Source of the DNA: Halichoerus grypus
Taxonomy: Eukaryota; Chordata; Mammalia; Carnivora; Phocidae
NCBI RefSeq assembly: GCF_964656455.1
Contig: NC_135718.1
Span: forward strand, 133,345,966 to 133,409,965
Direction of reading: 5' to 3'
DNA length: 64,000 bases
Shown here: one piece after another, positions 1-9,515 of the stretch
Position numbering within the stretch: the first letter of the stretch is position 1
How the letters are laid out: every line of letters begins with the position of its first letter
Made by a program: the position numbers and the translations under genes
The notes under the pieces: model-generated
Seen by the model: the letters and a program-made list of their open reading frames with translations, nothing else
Told to the model about the DNA's origin: nothing
Databases searched by the model: none

Positions 1-128
1 AAGAAAAGAAGAAGAAAGAAGAAGAAGAAGGAAGAGGAGGAGGATGAGGGAGGAGAGGAAGAAGGGGGGAAGAGGAGGAGGGGGAGAAGAAGAAAGAAAA
101 AGAAAGAAGAAGAAAGGAAGGAAAAACT
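1..128. repeat. purine-rich (GAA/GGA)n simple repeat
   Basis: Almost pure A/G on the plus strand, with GAA, GAAA and GGA units and only one or two interruptions. It begins at the window edge, so its true length is unknown. It could be the degenerate A-rich tail of a SINE or LINE that lies to the left, or a free-standing microsatellite. Confidence 0.9.
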
Positions 129-530
129 GCCAGAAACTGGAGTAATTCTTCTGCTCTCCCTTCTGTGTCATGTCTCTCTCAGTAATGTATCCATCTTTGT
201 GTTATCAATAGTCACTGGGCTCCAGTAAAAATATTTACTATCCTTGTTTCTTCAGCAAAAGGACTGTGATAGTTTCCCACTGCAGTAGTTTTCTAGGCAT
301 ATTCCCATCCCTTGTTTTGATCCCTGACAATGTATTCCCAGACTTTGTAGGAAGTGTCTCCATGAAGACTCTTTATTTAAAATGTTCGGGATGAATTCTA
401 ATTCCTGTCAAAAACTCAGCCTAAAATATCTAGAAATAATAACTTTTGAAACTTTGGTAAATATTCTGTATGCATACATACACTATAGTTCTACCTCTAT
501 AACTGTACATATGGTAATCTTCTGCATTTT
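129..530. other. unique AT-rich DNA, no feature seen
   Basis: No recognisable repeat, RNA or coding signature. The short open frame on each strand has no family resemblance and no codon structure that suggests a gene. Confidence 0.6.
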
Positions 531-2170
531 TTCTTTTTTTCAATTTTATTTCTGGGATAGATGATATACAGTGTTGTATTAGTTTAGTAGCAGATATACA
601 ATATAGTGATTCAACAGTTCTATACATTATTCAGTGCTCATATTGATAAGTATACTCTTAATCCCCTCACCTACTTCACCCATCCCCTCACCCACCTCCC
701 CTCTGGTAATGATCAGTTTGTTCTCTATAGTTAAGTCTGTTTGGGGGTTTGTTTCTTTTTTGCTTTGTTTCTTTGTTTTGTTTCTTAAATTCTACATATG
801 AGTGAAATCATATGGTACTTGTCTTTCTCTGACTGACATTTCACTAGCATAATACTCTCTAGCTCTATCCACATTGTTACAAATGGCAAGATTTCATTTT
901 TTTATGGTTGAGTAAGATTCCACTGGAGATATATATATACATATACATACTACCCCTTCTTCATTCATTCATTAGTTGATGAACATTTGGGCTGTTCTCC
1001 TAGTTTAGCTATTGCTGATAATGCTGCTATAAATATCAGGGTGTGTGCATCCCTTTGAATTAGTATTTTTGTATCCTTTGGATAAATACCTTGTAGTGCA
1101 ATTGCTGGATCATAGGATAGTTTTATTTTTAACTTTTTGAAGAAACTCCATAGTGTTTTCCAGAGTGGCTGCACCAGTTTGCATTCCCACCAGCAGTGTA
1201 GGAGGGTTCCCCTTTCTCCACATCCTTGCCAACACCTGTTGTTTCCTGTGCTGTTAATTCTAGCCATTCTGACTGGTGTAAAGTGATATCTCTTTATAGT
1301 TTTGATTTGTATTCCCCTGATGATCAGTGATGTTGAACATCTTTTCATGTGTCTTTTGGCCATCTGTATGTCTTCTTTGGAAAAGTGTCTATTCATATCT
1401 TCTGCCCATTTTTTAACTGGGTTATTTGTTTTTTGGGTGTTGAATTTTAGAAGTTCTTTGTATATTTTGGATATTAACCCTTTATTAGATATATCATTTG
1501 CAAATGTCTTCTCCCATTCTGTAGGTTGCCTTTTAGTTTTGTTGATTGTTTCCTTTGCTGCGCAGAAGCTTTTTATTTTGATGTAGTCCCAATAGTTTAT
1601 TTTTGCTTTTGTTTCCCTTGCCTTTAGAGACTATCTAGGAAAATGATGTTATGACCAATGTCAGAGAAATTACTACCTGTGCTCTCTACTAGGATTTTTA
1701 TGGTTTCAGGTCTTACATTTAGGTCTTCAATATATCTTTAGCTTATTTTTGTGTATGGTGTAAGAAAGCGATCCAGTTTCAGTCTTTTGCATTTTGCTGT
1801 CCAATTTTCCCAACACCATTTGTTGAAGAGACTGTCTTTTCTCCATTGCATATTATTTCCTTTTTTGTCAAAGATTAACTTATTATATAGTCATGGGTTT
1901 ATTTTCCTGTTCTCTGTTTTTTTCCATTGATGTGTTTCTATTTTTATGTCAATACCATACTTTTTAAATTACTACTGCTTTGTGGAATATCTTGATATCT
2001 GGGATTGTGATATTTCCAGTTTTCTTCTTTTTCAAGATTGCTTTGGCTATTCAGGATCTTTTGTGGTTCCATACAAATTTTAGGATTATTTGTTCTAGTT
2101 TTGTGAAAAATGCTGTTGGTATTTTGGTAGGGATTACATGAAATCTGTAGATTGCTTTGGGTAGTATGGA
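531..2170 (-). mobile_element. L1 LINE, 3'UTR and 3' part of ORF2 (outer element, part 1)
   Basis: Read on the minus strand this is a carnivoran L1. The 3'UTR lies at about 531-800, including the recognisable stretch preceding 'cagtgctcat'. ORF2 3' sequence runs from about 900 to 2170. The element continues at 2482-3925 after a nested L1 insertion. It is 5'-truncated inside ORF2. There is no clean poly(A) tail or target-site duplication, so the left end is approximate. Confidence 0.9.
965..1396 (-). pseudogene. L1 ORF2p C-terminal fragment (Cys-rich domain)
   Basis: A 143-residue open frame matching the C-terminal part of L1 ORF2p, the endonuclease/reverse transcriptase used for target-primed reverse transcription. 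The zinc-knuckle-like motif is complete: [18 protein letters not shown] carries the Cys-x3-Cys, His and final Cys positions. Further on it has the conserved YDPAIAL and GIYPKDT stretches. ORF2p is about 1,275 residues, so this is one surviving frame of a dead copy. Reading is lost on both sides to frameshifts and stops. It is not a host gene. Confidence 0.85.
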
Positions 2171-2481
2171 CTTTTTAAAAGTTTTTATTTAAATTCCAGT
2201 TAGTTAACATACAGTGTAATATTAGTTTCAAGTTTACAATTTAGTGTTTCAACACTTGCATACAACACCCCGTGCTCATCACAAGTATACTCCTTAATCC
2301 CCATCACCTATTAACCTATCCCCCGAACCACCTGCCCTCTGGTAACCATCAGTTTATTCTCTGTAGTTAAGAGTCTGTTTCTTGGTTTGCCTCTCTTTCC
2401 CTTTTTTTCCCTATGCTTGTACAGCCACTCTGGAAAACAGTATGGAGGTTCCTCAAAAAGTTAAAAAATATAACTACCATA
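2171..2481 (-). mobile_element. short nested L1 with 5' inversion
   Basis: From 2171 to about 2420 the sequence is an L1 3'UTR on the minus strand, a second copy of the type seen at 531-800. At about 2421 orientation flips: 2421-2480 is ORF2 sequence in plus orientation (GCCACTCTGGAAAACAGT and following), from just upstream of the Cys-rich region. A 3' end joined to an inverted 5' piece is the classic twin-priming product. The outer L1 resumes at 2482, but about 300 bases of its expected sequence are missing. No poly(A) or target-site duplication was found. Confidence 0.75.
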
Positions 2482-2581
2482 TCTGTATATTGATCTTGGA
2501 TCCTGCAAACTTACCAAATTCATTTATCAGTTCTAGAAGTCTTTTGATGGGTCTTTAGAGTTTTCTATATATAGTATCATG

Positions 2582-2947
2582 TCATCTGCCAAATAGTGAA
2601 AATTTTACTTCTTCTTTTTCAATTTGTATGCTTCTTATTTCTTTTTGTTGTCTGATAGTTGTGGCTAGGACTTCTAGTATTATGTTGAATAAAAGTGGTG
2701 AGAGTGGATATCCCTGTCTTATTCCTGATCTTAGGGGAAAAGCTCTCAGTTTTTCACCATTGAGTATGATGTTGACTGTGGGTTTTTCATGTATGGTCTT
2801 TATTATGTTGAGGTATGTTCCCTCTAACCCTACTTTGTTGGGCTTTTTCATCATGAATGGATGCTGTACTTTGTCAAATGCTTTTTCTGCATCTACTGAA
2901 ATGATCATATGGTTTTTATCCTTCCTTTTGTTGATGTGATGTATCAC
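2582..2947 (-). pseudogene. L1 ORF2p reverse transcriptase core fragment
   Basis: A 121-residue open frame from the palm of L1 reverse transcriptase. Motif A ([12 protein letters not shown]) with its catalytic Asp and motif B ([14 protein letters not shown]) are clear. The frame ends at SLFGR: one extra G just before motif C shifts the reading, so the FADD codons survive in the next frame but are not read through. The copy is dead. Confidence 0.85.
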
Positions 2948-3595
2948 ATTGATTGTTTTGCTAACATTGAACCACCCTCACATCCCAGGAATAAATCCCA
3001 CTTGATTGTGGTGAATGATTTTTTTAATACATTGTTGGATTCAGTTTGCTAATAGTGCTGGTCTCATAGAATAAATTTGGAAACTTTCTTCCACTTGTAT
3101 TTTTGTAACTAGTTGGAGAAATATAGGTATTAACTGTTCTTTCAATGATAGAATTCATCTGTGAAGCTGTCTGGTCTCAGACTTTCGTTTTTTGGGGGTT
3201 TTTTGATTACTGATTCAATTTCATTGCTGGTAATCAGTCTATTCAAGTTTTCTATTTCTTCCTGATTCAATTTGGGATGTATGTGTCTTGGAACTTATCC
3301 CTTTCTTCTAGGTTGCCCTATTTGTTGGCATATAATTTTTCATAATATTCTATTTCAATCTTTTGTATTTCTGTGCTGTTTATTGTTATTTCTCCTCTTC
3401 CATTTCTGATTTTATTTGAGTACTCTTTCTTTCTTTTTTGATGAATCTGGCTAAAGTTTTATCAGTTTTGTTGATCTTTTCAAAGAACCAGCTCCTGGTT
3501 TTATTGATCTGTTTTATTCTTTTTAGTTTATACATTGTTTATTTCTGCTCTGGTCTTTACTATTTCCTTCCTCTACTGGTTTTGGATTTTGTTTA

Positions 3596-3814
3596 TTATT
3601 CTTTTTCTAGCTCCTTCAGGTATAAGGTAGGTTTATTTGAGATTTTACTTGTTTCTTGGAGATAGGCCTGTACTGCTATAAACTTCCCTCTTACAACAGT
3701 TTTTGCTGCATCCCAGTGATTTTGAACTGTTATGTTTTCATTTTCATTTGTCTCCATGTATTTTATTATTTCATCTTTGATTTCTTGGTTTAACCATTCA
3801 TTGTTTGCTAGCAT
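3596..3814 (-). pseudogene. L1 ORF2p linker fragment
   Basis: A 72-residue open frame matching the segment between the endonuclease and reverse transcriptase domains of L1 ORF2p (NNEWLNQEIKDEI, YMETNENENITVQNHWDAAK, RGKFIAVQAYL, LKELEKE). It is a relic of the same dead L1 copy. Confidence 0.8.
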
Positions 3815-3925
3815 GTTATTTAACCTCTATATATGTGTATTCTTTCCAGATTTTTTCTTGTGGTTGATTTCTACTTTGATAGCATTGGGGATGTTATGCA
3901 TTTCTAACTCACTTTTATATCCTCT

Positions 3926-4172
3926 CAGTGTGGTACAGTGGTTAGCAGAACTTGCTTTGCATTACAATCTCATTCCTGTCATTTACTAGTTATGTGACCT
4001 TAGAAAAACATGTTTAAACACTTCGTGTCGTAGATTCTTAGTCTGTGAAATGGAGATGATAAGAATATCTGCCTCATCAAGTATTTCTGAATATTAAGTG
4101 AGTTGAGAAAGATGAAGTCCTTGGAAAACTGTGGTACATAAGCCTTCAATAAATTATAGTTGTTTATTTTGA
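3926..4172 (+). mobile_element. MIR SINE
   Basis: Typical MIR order on the plus strand: 'cagtgtggtacagtggttag' head, core with 'catttactagttatgtgacc', then 'tgtgaaatggagatgataa', 'tgcctcatcaa', and a tail with 'gccttcaataaatta'. Divergence fits this ancient mammalian family. It abuts the broken end of the L1. Confidence 0.85.
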
Positions 4173-4442
4173 TACTTTGTAATTATTATTGATAATGTTG
4201 ATATTATTATCATTGCTTTCACCTTCCCATGGTATAGGATAAGGCTGAGATGCTCAAAAAAGATAAATGTACACACCTAAGCATGCATAAGAATATATAT
4301 TCTAATAAATCCCCAAAATAGTGGTGGTTTTCAATATCTTAAACTTTGGTTTATCTTATAGTAGAAAACATCTCGTTTGTATTATGTGGTAATTAATAAT
4401 GTAAATAAGGATATTTTCTAATAGGTATGATTTGCATTTCTT

Positions 4443-4654
4443 TTTTTATCTTTTTAAGGTTTATTTATTTGAGAGAGGGAGAGAGAACACGTGGAAGGGA
4501 GAGGCAGAGGAAGAGGGAGAGAGAGAGAAAATCCTCAAGCAGATTCCCCACTGAGCACAGAGCCCCATGCAGAGCTTGATCTCAGAACCCTGAGATCATG
4601 ACCTGAGCCGAAATCGAGTCGGTCGCTTAATCAACTGAGCCACCCAGGCACCCC
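4443..4654 (-). mobile_element. CAN-SINE (SINEC)
   Basis: Minus-strand copy: poly(T) at the left, CT-rich arm as purines, then the tRNA-Lys-like head ending 'gagccacccaggcacccc' at the right. It is flanked by TSD 'tgcatttctt' at 4433-4442 and 4655-4664. Confidence 0.95.
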
Positions 4655-4740
4655 TGCATTTCTTCTTTTGATTTGACTTAGTTCCTAATACTAGTTTTGG
4701 ACAATTTTCAATGAAATTATTTTTTGTTTTAATGACTAGA

Positions 4741-4877
4741 GGGGGCACCTGGGGTGGCTAAGTTGGTTAAGCATCTGACTCTTGATCTCAGCTCAGGTTT
4801 TGATCTCAGGGTCATGAATTCAAGCCCTATGTTGGGCTCCATGCCCAGCTACTTACAATAATAATAATAATAATAAA
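4741..4877 (+). mobile_element. CAN-SINE, shortened copy
   Basis: Plus-strand tRNA-like head ('gggggcacctggggtggcta') followed by the body to about 4850 and then an (AAT)n tail. The usual CT-rich arm is missing, so the copy is internally shortened. No TSD could be set. Confidence 0.85.
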
Positions 4878-5513
4878 AGGGAAACTAAGCCATTTGCCAT
4901 TATTTTTCCATTCATTTTCAAGTATTTCATATCATTACTAATGGTATATCTTATATTACACAGTTTTATAATTATATCTGTTCAATAAATCATATTTTAA
5001 GGTGTCTGATTTATATGGTATATTTAGAAAAATGCTGAACACAAAATTATAATGTTTTTGTCTACCCATTGTATAGCTAGTGATTTCTTTTTGTTTTATT
5101 TTTTATTTTTGTTATGGTGTAAATACTCAATATAAGAGTATATATTTTTATATAGGTAGTAAAAGGAAAGATGACATTTTCATGTCACTTTTCTCTGCTT
5201 ATTTTTTCCTTCAGTGATTTGAAATGCCATCCACTGTTTTCATATGAACCTGAGTCTATACCTGTGTTGTCTATTTCAGTACCATAATATGACAGATTTT
5301 ACAAAATATATATAATCGAGTCCTTAAGAAAATTTTTCTTAATTAACAATGAGGATGTTATGTGGTTGTTTCATTCACTGCATTTTGTTTATCACTTTGT
5401 CACAAAAAATTAATAAATGTGTACTCTGGATTCTCATATTAGTTTCTGATTACTATTCCCTTAGGGATTCTTGGTAAATTTCTTCATATTTACACCTTTA
5501 TATCTTTGTTTCT
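4878..5513. other. unique AT-rich DNA
   Basis: No repeat family or gene signal recognised. Confidence 0.5.
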
Positions 5514-5529
5514 CTATTCTTGTGAATTT

Positions 5530-5746
5530 TTTTTTTTTTTTTTTTTTTTTAAAGATTTTATTTATTCATTTGAGACAGAGATACAGAGAGAGAGAGAGAG
5601 CATGAGCAGGGAGAGGGGGAGAGGGAGAGGGAGAAGCAGGCTCCCTGCTGAGCCAGGAGCCCGATGTGGGGCTCGATCCCAGGACCCTGGGATCATGACC
5701 TGAGCCGAAGGCAGACGCTTAACCATCTGAGCCACCCAGGCGCCCC
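5530..5746 (-). mobile_element. CAN-SINE (SINEC)
   Basis: Minus-strand full copy with a poly(T) run of about 20 at the left and a canonical head ending 'ccacccaggcgcccc'. TSD 'tattcttgtgaattttt' at 5515-5531 and 5747-5763; the left copy overlaps the start of the poly(T). Well preserved, so relatively young. Confidence 0.96.
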
Positions 5747-5798
5747 TATTCTTGTGAATTTTTACATTCTTTTTCTATCTTCTTTAAAAACCACTTCT

Positions 5799-6009
5799 GG
5801 GGTGCCTGGGTGGCTCAGTCGTTAAGCGTCTGCCTTCCGCTCAGGCCATGGTCCCAGGGTCCTGGGATCGAGTCCCACATTGGGCTCCCTGCTTGGCAGG
5901 AAGCCTGCTTCTCCCTCTCCCACTCCCCCCTGTTTGTGTTCCCTCTCTCACTATGTCTCTCTCTGTCAAATAAATAAATAAAATCCTAAAAAAAAAAAAA
6001 AAAAAAAAA
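5799..6009 (+). mobile_element. CAN-SINE (SINEC)
   Basis: Plus-strand full copy: head 'ggggtgcctgggtggctcag', B-box-like 'gggatcgagtccc', CT-rich arm, 'aaataaataaataaaatcct' and a long A tail. A short imperfect TSD around 'acttct' flanks it (5793-5798 and 6013-6018). It lies head-to-head with the SINE at 5530-5746, 52 bases apart. Confidence 0.95.
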
Positions 6010-6018
6010 CACACTTCT

Positions 6019-6683
6019 AATCTTGCCTTTCCTGTAGGAACTATATCCAGGAAAATCAATGGCTGATAAAGAAGGTCCTTCTTTACAGAATTCCAGTCAA
6101 TGGAATTGAAAATCCCCTTTGCAACCTCTAATGAGACAATGGGTCATCAATTGAGCAAGTGATGCACAATTTTAATTTTTAGGTGAAAGATTAATGAAGA
6201 ATATTATAATGGAGGGATCCACTGACCCCATTGTTCAGTCTTAGCATCACCAAAAGTGGGACCCCAAATACCATGTACCTTATGATATGATGCAATAAGA
6301 AGGATCAGCATCATCTATTAATGCTTTTCACTTAAAAAAAAAGCTGAACTTTAATCAAACTTCCAGCTTTAACTTCCAGTTTATAGGAAATATGGAGGAT
6401 AGAAGAACAAGTTCAGTAATACCATGAAGAAACAATCAGCCAAATTTGGGATATAGGACATTTTAGAGAACAAATGACCCAGTTTTACTAACTGTTCTGT
6501 GAAAAAGGATGAGAGTGAAAAAAGGAAGTGAGGAGCATTATAAAATAAAACATAACAACCAAATGCAATTTGTGGACCTTGTTTAGATGCTGAATAGAAC
6601 AACCAACTGTTGTTCTATTCTGCCAACTTTGAGACAATCCAGTAAAATTGAATATGTTTACATTATTTGATGGTAATAATAAC
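6019..6683. other. unique DNA, possible unclassified old repeat
   Basis: No gene signal. About 6200-6330 has the feel of an old interspersed repeat, but I cannot name a family. Confidence 0.4.
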
Positions 6684-6857
6684 CCTTGTCAATTTTTTTT
6701 AGGTTTAATAATAGCATAGTGGTTATATAGGCATGGAGGTCCAAAGTAACATTATATATAAGGAGAGAGAGAGAGGGAACAAATATTATTTTGGACGTCC
6801 ATACCTATATAACCACTATGCCATTATTAAACCTAAAAAAAAAAAAAAAAGACAAGG
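6684..6857. repeat. long imperfect inverted repeat (hairpin)
   Basis: The left arm (6684-6753) is the near-perfect reverse complement of the right arm (6782-6857), with about 28 bases between. Positions 6701-6745 pair with 6790-6834 with only three mismatches (at 6713, 6732 and 6738). Outside this a T run (6693-6700) faces an A run (6835-6850), then 'ccttgtc' (6684-6690) faces 'gacaagg' (6851-6857). The homopolymer arms differ by about six bases. The loop is AG-rich. The arm contains 'agcatagtggttata', resembling the 5' part of MIR. The origin is not clear. Confidence 0.9.
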
Positions 6858-8261
6858 ATTTATTATATATATAATGTATGTATATGTAGAGAGTTTACAC
6901 TGAAGACACTGAAGACATTTATGCACGTAAGTAAATGCAAAGTGATATATTATACAAACAACTTCCAAAATAAATAAAATGACCATTATGTGGATTTGTA
7001 TGCATATATATAAACACATATCTATACATTTTATCTCCAGTTCTATTAAATAGGATGCAGGATAATACATATTTTAGTGCAGTCAAGGTGTATTTATGAG
7101 AATGTTCATCTTTTTCAGGGAGCCTTATTTATCATCATAACTCAAGCCTTGCTGTAGCAGCAGGTTCATTTCCTTTACAATACATTTTGCTGTGAATATG
7201 GACAATAAAGAAAAAATTCCATTCATAATTTCAGCAAGTTCTCTACATTTTTCCTAAAGGTGACAATTTTAGGAGATAAGTTTCTTCAGCATACACCACA
7301 CTAGGTTTAAGTACCCACAGGTGTTAAATTGTAATTACCTCAATGATATTTAAAAATAATGGATAATAACTTTAACGAGTGGTAAAAATCTCACATTTTC
7401 AGCCACATAAAAACCTTAACCATTATTTTTAAAGTAATGCTCTATTAAAGAAATATGTGGCACGAGTGTTAGTTGCTAAGGAAACCATCCTCCATGAAAT
7501 TGAATATAAAATAGAAACTTTTGGAAACGATATCTAAAATGCACACTGAATATTTTGTATTAGCTTCTTTTGACTTTGTTGTTGGTATTGGTGTCTTTTG
7601 GAGTATATTTTTAATATCGGATACAATGAAATTTACCTACGGCACTGAAAATGTGCACTGGGTTTCAAAGTTTTTCTAATAGAGTGAATATAAACCTTGG
7701 AGAATTTCACGAAGCAAATGTCTTTAACATCGTGAAGTCAGCTGTGCCCGAGTAATCTATAGCAACCTTGTTGCAGAATGCCTTACAATATTTCTACATT
7801 TTCTGTTCTTTCCAATACAGACTCTCCTAAAATTAAATCTTATTTATTCCGATATCATTTATATATTTTCACTTCTAAATAAATCTAAATAAATAACATT
7901 ATTTAAGTGAAGATGAGATTAACATGAATAGAGAGCATTTTTAACCTCACATTTTTCTTTATAGTCCTAGTTTCCAGAGAGGCAAGAATATATTGGTGTT
8001 CATAAATCAATTGAATTTTCAACAAGATTAATTCCTAAATTATAGTGGAGCCCAAAACTTCCTTTAAACTTTTATAAACATTTGAAATAAATCACTGTAT
8101 TTGTTCTTAAAACTGTTGTATTTTGTTTATAAATTACACATATAATAATATGTTAACTTTGTAAAAGGGTAAACCATGTAAAATAAACATTGCTCCTTGA
8201 CTGCCCCAGATACAATAATAATGATGATAATAATAATAATAGTACTAGTAGAATAAAGTGT
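6858..8261. other. unique AT-rich DNA with a small hairpin and an (AAT)n tract
   Basis: No gene or repeat family recognised. It includes a 14-bp perfect inverted repeat (7349-7362 with 7420-7433) and an (AAT)n microsatellite at about 8213-8241. Confidence 0.5.
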
Positions 8262-9515
8262 CTATTATGAATATTGTGTTTATCCAGTCTGCTATTAATG
8301 GGCATTTGGAGCATTTCCAGGCTGCATATATTATAAATAAAGCTGCTAAAACCTTTCTTGTGAATGTATTTTTGTGATCATATGTTCTCATTTCCTTTTC
8401 ATGGACATTTGTTTTCATTTATTTTTGCTGAACAGCTAGAATTGAAACAATTTGGTCATAGGTTTGGTGTATGTTTAGTTTAAATGAAAATGTCAGATAT
8501 TTCTTCAAAGACCTTTATAAAATGCATGCAAGTTACAATGGTCCCAGACCATTAGTGGGACACAATTACAAACATTAGTGTTGCGAGGTTTTAAAGATTT
8601 CAGCTATGATAGTTCATATGTGATATCTCATTAAAGCTTTCAGTTACATTTCTCTGGGGACTAATGGTGTTTCCATGTGCTTTTTAGCCATTTGTATATC
8701 ATTTTTGTGAATTAGAAAACTTACACCATTCTTTTTTGAAATTGCATTTTTATTTTTATTTTTTTTAACAGTTGTGTTTTACTTTATGTAGTCTGGATAC
8801 AAGTAATGTATCAGATATACATCATATATTCTTTATTCCTATCTGATATTTATTCCTATCATTATAATCCTAATGACTTTGTTTAATGAGCTGGATTCAT
8901 CAGTATATTTGTTTATTGGTTTGATTTGGTTTGATTTGCCTTTGTGTTAGTGCTTTTTTGTGCCTGCCCCATGTAAGAAATATTTGCATATCTCCAGGTC
9001 ATGAAAATATTTCCTCATGATTTTTTATAGTATCCTTTATGTCATTATCTTTTACATATGGGTTTATGTTCCTTTTTGAATTAGTTTTTGTGTGCTGTGT
9101 TATTAGTTATAGTAATTTTGTTGTAAATAGTTTTATATTTTCTACTTAAAACCATCCTTTCCAATCTTTATGATTTTTTCTCTCATACTATATTCACTAG
9201 CTATGAGATCTAGTGTAATGTTGAAAAGAGGTTGTGGGATCAGACATCCTGATCTTTGGGGAAAATATGCATTATTTCACCATTTAGTATAATGTTAGGT
9301 ATAGATTTTTTTAAAAATATTCACTGACTTGAGAAAGTCCCTTTCTATTTCAATATTTCTGAGTCATATTTCTATTATGAAAATATGTTGAATTTTGTCA
9401 GTTTCTCCTGCAGCTACTGAAATGATCATATTTTCCTTCTTCATTATTTTATTAATGTGTTAATTTACATTGATTTTTTTAAACATTAAACCAACATTGG
9501 TGCACTAGCATAAAA
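8262..9515 (-). mobile_element. ancient L1 (L1M-type), ORF2 3' half
   Basis: Diverged antisense L1 ORF2. Recognisable stations in order are 'gctattaatgggcatttgga', the region of 'tgtttccatgtgctttttag' and 'ccatttgtatatc', 'gttgaattttgtcag' and 'ctactgaaatgatcat'. It ends near the palm region, where 'ttaaaccaacattggtgc' is reached. Many indels destroy every frame. It probably belongs to the same element as 13075-15655, about 250 bases of L1 being lost between them. Confidence 0.75.

Larger units (their letters stand above)
2482..3925 (-). mobile_element. L1 LINE, central ORF2 (outer element, part 2)
   Basis: Continuation of the outer minus-strand L1 after the nested insertion. It covers the reverse transcriptase domain (about 2480-3000) and the linker toward the endonuclease domain (about 3400-3900). 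It stops inside ORF2 at about 3925, where a MIR begins, so the copy is 5'-truncated. Confidence 0.9.
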
